DNA of 64,000 nucleotides from JBGYPP01 sp041838515. GTDB lineage: Bacteria > Bacillota > Clostridia > Lachnospirales > Lachnospiraceae. Position 1 is the first letter of the stretch; each line of letters begins with the position of its first letter. This document shows positions 41,486 to 50,154 of the stretch, in pieces. Position numbers and translations under genes: made by a program. The DNA lies in the NCBI GenBank assembly GCA_041838515.1, contig JBGYPP010000002.1, positions 18,333-82,332 on the forward strand, written 5' to 3'. Under the pieces are notes generated by a model, which did not search any database, had not been told where the DNA came from, and was given only the letters and a program-made list of their open reading frames with translations.

Positions 41486-42661
41486 CTAAGACATCTGTGC
41501 GCAGAAGCGGGCAAAGAAATCCGCCCTGGGATGCAGCGCTTTGTCGCTGGCCGGATAAAAGGCCGTGGACCAAACGCGGCCATCCCCGTAAGAAAGGCCT
41601 TCATTGCTGCCATCCTGTATATGCCTGTGGGTTTCCCTGGCCTTGCCGGCCAGGCTGGCCCCATCCACGCTATAGAGATGGTTCTGGCCGGTGATCAGTA
41701 TCTGCCCCCCCTCCACATCCAGCACAGGCAGGTTGCCGCCGCCATGGGCCCGGGCCATCCTCTCCACCCTGCCGCCGTGGGCCAGAGCCAGCAGCACATG
41801 GCCCAAACCCACGCCCCAGAGGGGCAGGCCGCCGGAACAGAGTTTTTCCACCTCATCCACCACTTTGCCCATAGAAAAAGGGTTCCCAGGCCCGCCTGCT
41901 ACCAGCAGTCCGTCCGGATTCCCCTCCAACAATGCCTCCGCCGGAGCCGTTCCGGCATAGATATGCACATCAAAACCCCTGGCGGTCAAACCGGCCAGCA
42001 AGCTCCTGCGCGCGCCTAGATCCAAAACAGCCACTTTTTTGCCCTTGCCGAACAAATCCTTTATCACATGGGGCTTCTTCTCCCGAATCCCCGCCACATA
42101 ATCCTTTTCCACAAAACGGGCCGCTCCCGCCACAGGACCATTCTCCTCCGGGCACACATGGCCCAGCAGCAGCCTTTTCTCCCTCTGACCCAAAGCCTGG
42201 GGCAGCTCCGGCTCCTCATAGGCAGCCATGGCCGCCTTGGCCCTTTCCACATCCGGCGTATCCGCAGTAGTCAGCACGCCCAGCGTGCGCCCCCGGCCAC
42301 GCAACCTCTTTGCCAGCGCGCGTGTGTCTATGCCCTCCAGGGCCACCACACCCTGGGCCTTGAGAAATTCCGGCATGCCCAGATCGCAGCGAAAATTGCT
42401 GGGTCGTCTAGATATTTCTTTAACAATCAGACCTTTCAGCCAAATCCGCTCAGACTCCATATCCTCCCGGCAAACGCCCGGATTGCCCACCAAAGGATAG
42501 GTCAGACACAGCGCCTGTCCAAGCCAGGCCGGATCGCTGAGCAGCTCCACAAATCCCCCCATGGCATTGTGGGTAGAGAGTTCACAGACCACCTCGCCAG
42601 GCACGCCCGCGCTCTGCCCCTCAAAGACGGTTCCATCCTCCAGTATCAAAAACCCTTTCAT
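41486..42661 (-). CDS. carA: Carbamoyl-phosphate synthase small subunit lacking the glutaminase triad
   Basis: By fold and place this is CarA, 391 residues: the N-terminal domain has FEGQSAGVPGEVV, LTYPLVGNPGV and ALEGIDTRALAKRLRGRG. In the class I amidotransferase half, however, the nucleophile elbow reads GVGLGHVLLALAHGG where active CarA has GICLGHQLLALALGG: the Cys position is Gly285 (codon GGT, 41809-41807). The His-Glu pair of the usual YHPE is TAFYPAS, giving Tyr369 and Ala371. NGPGDP is changed to GGPGNP. All three catalytic residues are thus gone while the frame, length and CarB-contact domain are kept. It probably stabilises an ammonia-using CarB. ATG 42661 has AGGTGG eight bases upstream. 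Confidence 0.93.
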   Translation of the reverse strand: MKGFLILEDGTVFEGQSAGVPGEVVCELSTHNAMGGFVELLSDPAWLGQALCLTYPLVGNPGVCREDMESERIWLKGLIVKEISRRPSNFRCDLGMPEFLKAQGVVALEGIDTRALAKRLRGRGRTLGVLTTADTPDVERAKAAMAAYEEPELPQALGQREKRLLLGHVCPEENGPVAGAARFVEKDYVAGIREKKPHVIKDLFGKGKKVAVLDLGARRSLLAGLTARGFDVHIYAGTAPAEALLEGNPDGLLVAGGPGNPFSMGKVVDEVEKLCSGGLPLWGVGLGHVLLALAHGGRVERMARAHGGGNLPVLDVEGGQILITGQNHLYSVDGASLAGKARETHRHIQDGSNEGLSYGDGRVWSTAFYPASDKALHPRADFFARFCAQMS

Positions 42662-42712
42662 GCTTTTTCCACCTGCCCTTTCCCGTCTACAGCACATTCC
42701 CAAAATCATTCA

Positions 42713-42741
42713 ATTATAGCATAAGGGGATGGGGATGGCAA
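42713..42741 (-). promoter_or_regulatory. Sigma-A promoter of the carA operon
   Basis: Minus strand TTGCCA (42741-42736), 17 bp, TATAAT (42718-42713) preceded by TGC, an extended -10. The leader is about 45 bases, too short for a PyrR attenuator; none was seen. Confidence 0.8.
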
Positions 42742-42755
42742 ATGGGGGATGGGGG
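42725..42755 (+). repeat. G-run repeat over the carA promoter
   Basis: Runs GGGG (42725-42728), GGGG (42731-42734), GGGGG (42744-42748) and GGGGG (42751-42755), each followed by AT, on the template strand of carA. They lie across the -35 element and spacer and could form a DNA G-quadruplex. Confidence 0.6.
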
Positions 42756-42870
42756 ATGGAGGTGGAGCTAGATTTCAGAGGGGTGTTTGCAAGGATATGT
42801 TTTTGTTAGATAACGTATATTAAAGGAATAATTTTTCATCCTCCTCTTTGCCCCCCCTTCCCTCTGCTGT

Positions 42871-43581
42871 TTATTTCTTCATTTCTTTACTAAAATAAGC
42901 AAAATCCCCAAGGGATCTCCAGCCAATTTTTACTATTTTCCAAAAATTTATAGAATTCACACCTCCGCTCCTAGGCCGAAACGAAATCGGTTCAAACACA
43001 ATTTTTTCTCCATAGTACTTAAACCAGGTCGTCATCATAATATTCGGCAAGGCATACTCGTCACGCATTTTTCCAATATATTTTTTGACCACTGCTGTAC
43101 TCATTAATCGAAAAGGAGCATTCGCATCAGGAATCGAAACCCCAAAAAAAATAAATAACAGGCAACAAACCACCCTTTCTACAAAAGCTCGAATCACACC
43201 ATCCCCCCTGTCTCTCCTATAACCAAATACTCCATCAAAGTCTTTGCGTAACTCCCAAAAAGCATGAAACTCTTGCGGATTGGTCTGTCCATCAGAATCC
43301 GTCTGAAATATATAATCTGCCCCTTTTTGTATTGCATATTTATATAATGCAATTACCTTGGGACCATGAAATCTGTCAGAATCTTTCAAAATCTCCAATT
43401 GCGGCAATTCCTGTTGTAATTCCCTTAAAATATCATCTGTACTGTCCATACTACCAGCATCCGCAACCACCAATCTCGACTCCAGATTTTTGTCTTTTAG
43501 AATCCCATACCAGGATCTGACCACCTTCTCGATATTTACTTCTTCATTATATGCTGGCATCACAATATACAGAATATCCAT
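42871..43581 (-). CDS. Family 2 glycosyltransferase
   Basis: A 236-residue GT-A glycosyltransferase. It opens ILYIVMPAYNEEVNIEKVV; VVADAGSMDSTDDILREL holds the nucleotide-binding Asp, and YIFQTDSDGQTNPQEF the DxD metal site. The C-terminal half is hydrophobic in places (VCCLLFIFFGVSIPDANAPFRLM), as in polyprenyl-phosphate sugar transferases of the DPM1 type. It is the last gene of the AT-rich polysaccharide cluster. The donor sugar is unknown. No clear terminator was found before the carA promoter region. Confidence 0.9.
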   Translation of the reverse strand: MDILYIVMPAYNEEVNIEKVVRSWYGILKDKNLESRLVVADAGSMDSTDDILRELQQELPQLEILKDSDRFHGPKVIALYKYAIQKGADYIFQTDSDGQTNPQEFHAFWELRKDFDGVFGYRRDRGDGVIRAFVERVVCCLLFIFFGVSIPDANAPFRLMSTAVVKKYIGKMRDEYALPNIMMTTWFKYYGEKIVFEPISFRPRSGGVNSINFWKIVKIGWRSLGDFAYFSKEMKK

Positions 43582-43674
43582 TATACATCCCTCCTCAATC
43601 TATGATTTTCCATCAATCGCACTCTCTGAAAGCTGAAAACATACCCTATTCCACCATGTTATTATACCAATTTT

Positions 43675-44418
43675 TTAAATCAAAGAACAGAATCCCCCAA
43701 GCGCCAAATGTCGTACAATTGCCACGACCTCTCTCATCCAGTAATATGGAGCCAACCAACCAGTGGTACTAGCTCCCACAAAATACATGTTTTCTCTCAT
43801 ATCACTTATTATCCACTTACATCTAAAAATATGAAAATTGCTGGACACAACCAATGCAGATTCCCCTTTCCCCATCATGCGAAAACTATACGAAAAGTTT
43901 TCCCATGTGTCTTTTGCACTAGTTTCCACCAATACTTCTATGGATTTCTTTTTTGACCGCAAATACTCTTTCATCAATAACGCTTCATTAAAACTCTTTT
44001 CCCCATTACCACCCCCAGAAACCACAATGGGAACAGAATAAATTTGCGACATTTCCAGAGCTTTATCCAATCTGTTTTGTAATATCTCTGTAATTTGCCC
44101 TCTCTCCAACCCACATCCTAAAACCAAAATATACGACAAATCATCTCTCTCTTCAGGCAAAACAGATTTTTGGCCCAACAAAATACCACAAAAAATAAGA
44201 ACCACCAAAAGGAAAACTCCTTTCTCCAACACAATCCAAATTGTACTAAAAAAACCCCTCCAAAACTTCTTACAAAGTTCTCCCAAAATCATTAAAAACA
44301 TACCACCCAGCAAAAAAAGGGCATTTTCACGTTCCACCGAATAAAAAGCAACCACAACCAAAATATAACTTATTACCAAAGCTAAAATACCGATTTTCAA
44401 CACATATAGTTTACTCAT
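43675..44418 (-). CDS. DUF218/YdcF-like membrane protein
   Basis: A 247-residue protein. Three or four N-terminal membrane segments lead into a DUF218 domain: YILVLGCGLERGQITEILQNRLDKA, VPIVVSGGGNGEKSFNEA, VETSAKDTWENFSYS and ALVVSSNFHIFRC. The family includes ElyC/SanA-like proteins that affect cell-envelope polymer synthesis, which fits the cluster. The start overlaps the stop of the upstream acetyltransferase gene by four bases. Confidence 0.88.
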   Translation of the reverse strand: MSKLYVLKIGILALVISYILVVVAFYSVERENALFLLGGMFLMILGELCKKFWRGFFSTIWIVLEKGVFLLVVLIFCGILLGQKSVLPEERDDLSYILVLGCGLERGQITEILQNRLDKALEMSQIYSVPIVVSGGGNGEKSFNEALLMKEYLRSKKKSIEVLVETSAKDTWENFSYSFRMMGKGESALVVSSNFHIFRCKWIISDMRENMYFVGASTTGWLAPYYWMREVVAIVRHLALGGFCSLI

Positions 44419-44963
44419 ATTCTCAGTCTTTTTTTCTGGGCTGGAACACCTGTCACTACAGCATACTCCTCGGTATCTCTGGTTACAATCGCACCAGCCC
44501 CCACCACGGTCCCTTTTCTAATTTTAACACCTGGCATTATTACTGAATTCGCCCCTATCCAAACATCATCCTCAATGACAATAGGCAGAGGCTCTGTAGG
44601 CCTTTGAAATACCGACGGTGTCCGTCCCTCAATCGGATGTTTTCCCGAGGAAATGGTCACATTATTACCTACCAAAACATTGTCTCCAAAACGCACGCCT
44701 CCTTTACAATGAATATATGTGCCACTATTAATACCACAATTTTTACCTACCTCAAATTTTCTGCTCTCTACAATAATTACTCTAGGTTGCACATACACTA
44801 TTCCCTGTTTTCTCTTAAAAAAAATAGAATACACCAAATTTCTAGCCAATATCCCAATAATACCTGGCCAGGAATTAAAAACCCAATATGCCCATCCTTC
44901 TAATTCCAGCAGAAACAAAGAGCTAAGTTTTACATCACAAAATTTCTGCTTTAAAAATCCCAT
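44415..44963 (-). CDS. Hexapeptide-repeat O-acetyltransferase
   Basis: A 182-residue left-handed beta-helix acyltransferase (maltose/galactoside/NodL acetyltransferase group). The hexapeptide region includes VRFGDNVLVGNNVTISSGKH and IEDDVWIGANSVIMPGVKIR, and the usual ending GAGAIVTRDTEEYAVVTGVP is present. His in SSGKHPI is the likely catalytic residue. It probably acetylates a sugar of the surface polymer made by this cluster. Its N-terminal 60 residues are not part of the helix and have no clear match. It overlaps the DUF218 gene. Confidence 0.9.
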   Translation of the reverse strand: MGFLKQKFCDVKLSSLFLLELEGWAYWVFNSWPGIIGILARNLVYSIFFKRKQGIVYVQPRVIIVESRKFEVGKNCGINSGTYIHCKGGVRFGDNVLVGNNVTISSGKHPIEGRTPSVFQRPTEPLPIVIEDDVWIGANSVIMPGVKIRKGTVVGAGAIVTRDTEEYAVVTGVPAQKKRLRI

Positions 44964-44975
44964 AAAACTACCTTT

Positions 44976-45350
44976 CTACTTCGAAACAGCTCCAGCTCTT
45001 GAAAGAATAAGCAGTCCCAAAATAATAATCACTGTACCTAAAATCTGAATCTTTCCTACACTCTCATGAAAATAAAATCTTGCCACCAAAATATTAATTA
45101 TATATGTCATTGATGTCACTGGAATAATTGTTGACAGTTTATAATTTGAGAGCATGTAAAAGAAAAGAAGCATCGAACCGCCGTAAAACCCCATCCCCCC
45201 CCAAATGTTTGGCGATCTCAACAGGCCAATTACATCCTCTACTCCCCTCAGGGATAACGGCGTCTTATCAAAGCGCAATTTCCACAAGGCATTCGCCAAT
45301 GAATTGCAAACGCAAGCCAAAAAGGCAGGCAGTAACAGTCTCCAAAACAT
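44976..45350 (-). CDS. Small EamA/SMR-type membrane transporter
   Basis: A 124-residue, four-helix protein of the drug/metabolite transporter superfamily. VIPVTSMTYIINILVARFYFHESVGKIQILGTVIIILG is recognisable in two pieces: VTSMTYIINILVARFYFHES and QILGTVIIILGLLILS. Proteins of this size in polysaccharide loci (ArnE/ArnF-like) flip lipid-linked sugars across the membrane. That role here is inferred from place. It lies 12 bp upstream of the acetyltransferase gene. Confidence 0.8.
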   Translation of the reverse strand: MFWRLLLPAFLACVCNSLANALWKLRFDKTPLSLRGVEDVIGLLRSPNIWGGMGFYGGSMLLFFYMLSNYKLSTIIPVTSMTYIINILVARFYFHESVGKIQILGTVIIILGLLILSRAGAVSK

Positions 45351-45385
45351 CCTCTTCCCCCATTTTTCAAACGATTATTTCCGCC

Positions 45386-46267
45386 TTATGCTTTTTTCAA
45401 AATATATCTTTGAATACTCTCAAAAGTTTCATCTGCATGCTTTTCCGAGGACAATCCCACCACAACATTGCGAACATAAGTTTCTCCAATGTAAGCGTAG
45501 GCCTCTTCAGGCAATATTCTCCCCGACGCCAGTGTAGCCATCGCCAAAACAGTATGGGAACTATTGGCAATATCTTCTACTACCTTATCCCTAGTAGGAT
45601 TCATTAAAAAGCCTTTTTTATTCACCGCTGTCATAATCAAACTATTCGACAAGCCAATCTCTTCCAAGAAAGCAGAAAAAGCAGAAAAATTCAATGTACC
45701 ATATGCCGGCAACACTTTATACTTTTTCCGTATATAGCGATCAAATGCCAAAATAACCTCTTTCATCTCATATCCTAAAATCAAATCACACAACGCATTA
45801 TGCAAAAATACAGCCTTGATTTTCAACCCATGAAAAGGCGCCAATTCCACATCTACCAACCTTTCCAAAATACCCAAATGATTTAGGGTCACCACATTCC
45901 AAGCGGTTTGTAAGAAAAACCGAATCCTCCCTCCTCCACTTTTTCCTCGCAACATAGTTCTCATAGTTTCAAGCATTCCCATCTCTGTCACCATACTAAC
46001 ATACTTAATAATATAGGGAACATTAACATAAATATGCAACTGATCTCTCAACTCATCATCTTCTCTAATCATATCGCAAATCTTATAAATACTAGGGTGC
46101 GTAGAAAACATCACGCCTTTTACACCCTTCGACAATCCATATTTCAGTATTCTCTTTATCTCTCCAAGATCTTTAAATTGCTCATAAGTCGCCCTTCCCT
46201 TATCCTGTGACATATGATTTACGCCAAAGAATTGATTATCTCCCAGAATTACCTGATCTATCATCAT
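45386..46267 (-). CDS. Uncharacterised cluster protein, possible TIM-barrel
   Basis: A 293-residue soluble protein I cannot assign. It opens IDQVILGDNQFFGVNHMSQD, with strand/helix alternation afterwards (LSKGVKGVMFSTHPS, LHIYVNVPYIIKYVS, YKVLPAYGTLNFSAF), and ends with SGRILPEEAYAYIGE. The pattern GDNQFFG...STH...PYG suggests an (alpha/beta)8 fold distantly like aldo-keto reductases, but no catalytic Tyr/Lys set is evident. It sits between a Gfo/Idh dehydrogenase and a small transporter, so a sugar-modifying role is possible. Confidence 0.8.
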   Translation of the reverse strand: MMIDQVILGDNQFFGVNHMSQDKGRATYEQFKDLGEIKRILKYGLSKGVKGVMFSTHPSIYKICDMIREDDELRDQLHIYVNVPYIIKYVSMVTEMGMLETMRTMLRGKSGGGRIRFFLQTAWNVVTLNHLGILERLVDVELAPFHGLKIKAVFLHNALCDLILGYEMKEVILAFDRYIRKKYKVLPAYGTLNFSAFSAFLEEIGLSNSLIMTAVNKKGFLMNPTRDKVVEDIANSSHTVLAMATLASGRILPEEAYAYIGETYVRNVVVGLSSEKHADETFESIQRYILKKA

Positions 46268-46282
46268 TGTACACCTCTCTAT

Positions 46283-47296
46283 TTAACATACACTCTCTAC
46301 ACGTATTTTTTTATCCTCTGCAACGCTCTTGTAAATATGATTTACAACATTTTGCACATAAACTGCTTCCTGCAAATTCGTTGTTTTTTTTCCCTCCAGC
46401 ATATCCAAAAAAGCTTCCATCTGTTTAGAGTATAACAATCCCCCCACATCCATAAAAGTTCCCATATACAAATCTGGATATACAAATTCTTCAAGCAATT
46501 TCCCATCCAAATCATACACCTCCAGCGTTTGATCCGTTACTATCATCCTCCCTTCTTGACATTGAATCTCTAATCTGGCATAAGTTTTTCTATATTCTTC
46601 TTTGCTCCAAGATGTTTCAAAGTCTACAGGTACACCATTCCAAAAAACCATTTTACAACTCACTTCATCTTCGACCTCTAGAGAATACAATTGACGAGCC
46701 TCAGCATGAACCGACTCTAATTCCCCAAAAAACCAGCACAACTGATCCAACATATGTATCCCAAAATCCATCAAAGCACCACCGCCCGAAGCCGCCTTAC
46801 TGTATCTCCAGCCAGAGTGAGGCTCAAAAACATCCGCGATATACATGAACGCCTTTGCAGAAACAGCCTTTCCAACCACATTCTGTTCCAGCAAATCTTT
46901 TCCCTTTGCTATTGACGGCGCATATCGATTGCAAAAACCAACTTGAATTTTTACCCCTTTCTCTTTAGCTAAATGCAAAAGTGTTTTTGCATCATCAAAT
47001 GAAGATGCGAGAGGTTTTTCGATAAACAAATCACATCCTTTCTCAATGCAAAGCAGAGCAGATTGCACATGATTAAATGTCGGTGTAGAAATAATAACAA
47101 CATCCAATTTTTCACGTTCTAACATAATACCCACATCAGAATATGTGTGAACAGATGGATAAACTTTTTTTATTCCAAATCTCATCACCCAAGACCTATC
47201 ACAAATCGCTGTCACTTTCGCTTTTTTGGATCCATTAATCAAAGCCCCATGGAGTATTCCCATTTTTCCATATCCAATAATCCCAACCCTTAGCAT
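46283..47296 (-). CDS. Gfo/Idh/MocA-family sugar dehydrogenase
   Basis: A 337-residue NAD(P)-dependent oxidoreductase. The N-terminal Rossmann fold has VGIIGYGKMGILHGALI, VVIISTPTFNH and the family EKPLASS motif with its Lys. The C-terminal domain carries AASGGGALMDFGIHMLDQL, which contributes the second active-site part. Such enzymes oxidise or reduce sugar rings, often nucleotide sugars in polysaccharide loci (WlbA/KijD10-like). It begins one base after the DUF2304 gene stop, showing tight coupling. The substrate is unknown. Confidence 0.92.
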   Translation of the reverse strand: MLRVGIIGYGKMGILHGALINGSKKAKVTAICDRSWVMRFGIKKVYPSVHTYSDVGIMLEREKLDVVIISTPTFNHVQSALLCIEKGCDLFIEKPLASSFDDAKTLLHLAKEKGVKIQVGFCNRYAPSIAKGKDLLEQNVVGKAVSAKAFMYIADVFEPHSGWRYSKAASGGGALMDFGIHMLDQLCWFFGELESVHAEARQLYSLEVEDEVSCKMVFWNGVPVDFETSWSKEEYRKTYARLEIQCQEGRMIVTDQTLEVYDLDGKLLEEFVYPDLYMGTFMDVGGLLYSKQMEAFLDMLEGKKTTNLQEAVYVQNVVNHIYKSVAEDKKIRVESVC

Positions 47297-47297
47297 A

Positions 47298-47663
47298 CTA
47301 TTCCTCTCCTTCTAATCTACCCTCAAGTTTACGCAACCTCTGTTCTAACAAAGCCTGCTCTTGCACCAATGTTCTTTGATTTTTCCCTAACTCTGATAAC
47401 CAAATTGTCAGCCGCATAGAAAGAATAATCAAACCAAAAATGATTGCGGAAAATAACCCGTTCAGATAATTCATAATCCCAAGCATTTCCAATGCTTTTT
47501 GGAGTATTTGCGGAAAAATCACCCATATCAACATTAAAACCCCACCAAAAATCCACAGAAGTATATGTTTAAGATCAATTCTTTTCCGGCGTAACTGCTG
47601 ATGTATATACGAAAAATACACCAGAATCGCCGATAGTAAAACCATACGTAATATTGGATTCAT
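47298..47663 (-). CDS. DUF2304 membrane protein
   Basis: A 121-residue protein with three membrane segments (ILRMVLLSAILVYFSYI, LLWIFGGVLMLIWVIFP, NGLFSAIIFGLIILS) and a basic coiled tail (QALLEQRLRKLEGRLEGEE). The layout is that of DUF2304, nearly always encoded beside a DPM1-like glycosyltransferase and thought to anchor or assist it. Its start overlaps the stop of that glycosyltransferase gene by four bases. Confidence 0.88.
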   Translation of the reverse strand: MNPILRMVLLSAILVYFSYIHQQLRRKRIDLKHILLWIFGGVLMLIWVIFPQILQKALEMLGIMNYLNGLFSAIIFGLIILSMRLTIWLSELGKNQRTLVQEQALLEQRLRKLEGRLEGEE

Positions 47664-48388
47664 ACGCCTCCCTTTCTTACAAATGTTCTTTTCAAAAGTA
47701 TAGCCATTGATACTTTTATCATATAGTATACGGATTTCAACCCAGAAATCGAACTTACTCCACCTTCTCGCTCTCTCATCAATACAGGCACTTCTACAAT
47801 TTTCAACCCCAAAAGAGATAGTGTAATAATCGCCTCCGGTTCGGGATAATCCTGTGCATAATCACGCACAAACAGCTCTATCCCCTTTCTATCTACCGCT
47901 CTAAACCCACTAGTCACATCTTTTATTAAACAACCGCTACACAAAAAAATAAGAGAACTAAGTATTCCAATTCCTACACGCCGGCTTCCCGATGACTGAA
48001 ATCCCTCCTTAGTTAAAAACCTTGACCCAATAACCATATTTGCTCTTTTTTCAATAATAGGTTCTATCAAATTCCATAAAAATCGGGGAATATGTTGCCC
48101 ATCTCCATCCATTTGAATAGCGATGTCATATCCATTGTCTCTTGCAAGCTTATATCCAGTCTGCATCCCTCCGCCGATTCCCAAGTTGATTGGCAAATCA
48201 ATATAATCCACTCCCTGCCCTCGAAGAATTTCACGGGTTCGATCAGAAGAACAATCATTAACAATCACAAAATCTATTTCAAATTCTTCCCTCTCCAATA
48301 ATGTTTTTCGCAATTCCTGAATCGTCTTTCCTATGCTTTCTTCCTCGTTATAAGCAGGAATTATCACAAGTATTCTTACCTTTTGCAT
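47660..48388 (-). CDS. DPM1-like family 2 glycosyltransferase
   Basis: A 242-residue enzyme that probably moves a sugar from a nucleotide donor to undecaprenyl phosphate. It opens ILVIIPAYNEEESIGKTI; VIVNDCSSDRTREIL and AIQMDGDGQH give the donor and DxD sites. IKDVTSGFRAVDRKG and the REGGVSSISG near the end are typical of DPM1/GtrB types. Coupled by overlap to the DUF2304 gene. AAGGAG lies six bases before ATG 48388. Lipid-linked sugars made here may feed the large GT-C-like proteins upstream. Confidence 0.92.
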   Translation of the reverse strand: MQKVRILVIIPAYNEEESIGKTIQELRKTLLEREEFEIDFVIVNDCSSDRTREILRGQGVDYIDLPINLGIGGGMQTGYKLARDNGYDIAIQMDGDGQHIPRFLWNLIEPIIEKRANMVIGSRFLTKEGFQSSGSRRVGIGILSSLIFLCSGCLIKDVTSGFRAVDRKGIELFVRDYAQDYPEPEAIITLSLLGLKIVEVPVLMREREGGVSSISGLKSVYYMIKVSMAILLKRTFVRKGGV

Positions 48389-48526
48389 TAGGATCTCCTT
48401 CTTGTCACTCCATACTTACGAATACTTCTCTTTCATATAAAAACATTCTCTTTTTCATCTGCCTTTTTATTACCCTGAATCAATTGCAGTATTTCCATTC
48501 ACTCTCATCTCATAAACTCTTAGCGG

Positions 48527-50119
48527 CTATCCTTTAGATAATATGGCTACTCCGTATGCCGGAAATAATGCAGGATAATCCAACAAGTATCCTTCTTTTC
48601 TTAATTTTTCCATAACTTCAATATCAAACCTTTCCCTCCTAATTGGATCACTATCATAAACTATAGAGCCATAATAATACATTTCCCCATCTTTTTCCAC
48701 ATACGAAAGCAAAACAGCATCTGCCAAATCAGTTCCCATAGGAAATAGAAACATTGGATGTCCATCCAGTGCAACCATTCCTGATTCTGTTGTGCTTACC
48801 ACATCCCCTGGCTGCAGATGCGAATTCACAAACGAATCAAATTGCATTCTCAAGTCTTTTCCACCTTGCCTAGCCCTCCAAACACTTGCTGGAGCATTGT
48901 ACAAAAAATGATTCTTCACATTTTGTAACCCCCAAGAAATCCCTGGATCACTAGGCGATATGCCAGACACCAAAAATGCAAATCCCAAAACAACCCCTGC
49001 CCCCCATACTAATGAAAACCGCCGTCCTGTTTTTTCCAACCAACCATATAATCCAATCACCCCTTTAACAACCGCCCACATCGCAAATACAAAATAATAA
49101 ATATGATAATGAAGTACCCATCCGATCTTTTCCGCTCCACCCAGGTTATATACGAGATTTGGAATCATTGAAGCTATTGCTATCACTAACATTCTAGGTT
49201 CAAATAGACCTATTATACAAAAACAAAAAAAATTAATTATAACAAAAAGCATCACTTTGTCAACATTATCCTGTACGGAAAAATATTGCAATAAATCTAT
49301 TCTCGCTCCTATATTTGAATAATAGACATTATTCAACACAAAACCCATCATGACTGCCATATACACCAACGAAACCGTTCCGGTGATTAGCCGAAGCATT
49401 CTATGGGATAGCCTAACTTTCCAGTAAAAAATCGTATAAGAAAGAATAAACATCCCCGAATATAAGGCCCCCCTTTCTCCTATAGCCAAGCACAAAGAAC
49501 TTGCAACCAAAAAATGGATCTTACTAAATTTCTTCTTTTCCAATGTCCAAACCAAATACAATCCTGCGCCCATAAACATACGTTCTGGATAAAAAGCACC
49601 ATAAATTGCCGGAATTGACCATCCAGGATGAGCCATCAACAGTAAGCACGTTGCAAAAATTACAAACCCAGGAATTCTTTTTTCTCGCATAAACATTATC
49701 GAAAACAAAATACTCATTGCCATTGAACCAGCCTGCACCAAGGTTAAACAATCAAATGCAGACATCACATAACACAAAGGAGAAATTAGGTATAAAATGT
49801 AATACGCATGAAAATTCAAAATATTTCTGCTTTGCTGTTTAGGCGGTGTAAAATATTCTATGTTTGACAACCTTTCTTCAATCGATACTCCCGCTATAGA
49901 CCGATCTATGTAGTCCTGTGTATTGGCATAAATATTACTTTCGGCCTTTCCAGTATATGCAATATTGCGGACAATTTGACCAAACAAAGCTGTATCTCCC
50001 ACATATCTGGAATCCGAATAGTACGATGAAAATATTAGCAGCAAAACCAAACCAAAAAAACAGAATCCAGCAAAACATTGGCAACCACCAATTTTCTTTA
50101 TGTTTTCTTTAATCTTCAT
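48527..50119 (-). CDS. Polytopic membrane protein, DUF2079-like
   Basis: A protein of about 530 residues with roughly ten membrane helices. After the first helix comes YSDSRYVGDTALFGQIVRNI, an acidic outer loop like that of DUF2079 and other GT-C proteins, followed by FHAYYILYLISPLC. The C-terminal 120 residues are a soluble outer domain (VNSHLQPGDVVSTTESGMVA). GT-C enzymes use lipid-linked sugars outside the membrane, matching the DPM1-like genes nearby. ATG 50119 is preferred to a GTG ten codons earlier, but neither has a strong ribosome site. Confidence 0.75.
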   Translation of the reverse strand: MKIKENIKKIGGCQCFAGFCFFGLVLLLIFSSYYSDSRYVGDTALFGQIVRNIAYTGKAESNIYANTQDYIDRSIAGVSIEERLSNIEYFTPPKQQSRNILNFHAYYILYLISPLCYVMSAFDCLTLVQAGSMAMSILFSIMFMREKRIPGFVIFATCLLLMAHPGWSIPAIYGAFYPERMFMGAGLYLVWTLEKKKFSKIHFLVASSLCLAIGERGALYSGMFILSYTIFYWKVRLSHRMLRLITGTVSLVYMAVMMGFVLNNVYYSNIGARIDLLQYFSVQDNVDKVMLFVIINFFCFCIIGLFEPRMLVIAIASMIPNLVYNLGGAEKIGWVLHYHIYYFVFAMWAVVKGVIGLYGWLEKTGRRFSLVWGAGVVLGFAFLVSGISPSDPGISWGLQNVKNHFLYNAPASVWRARQGGKDLRMQFDSFVNSHLQPGDVVSTTESGMVALDGHPMFLFPMGTDLADAVLLSYVEKDGEMYYYGSIVYDSDPIRRERFDIEVMEKLRKEGYLLDYPALFPAYGVAILSKG

Positions 50120-50154
50120 ATTACAAACCCCAAATTGTTTTGTATCCACTCTAC

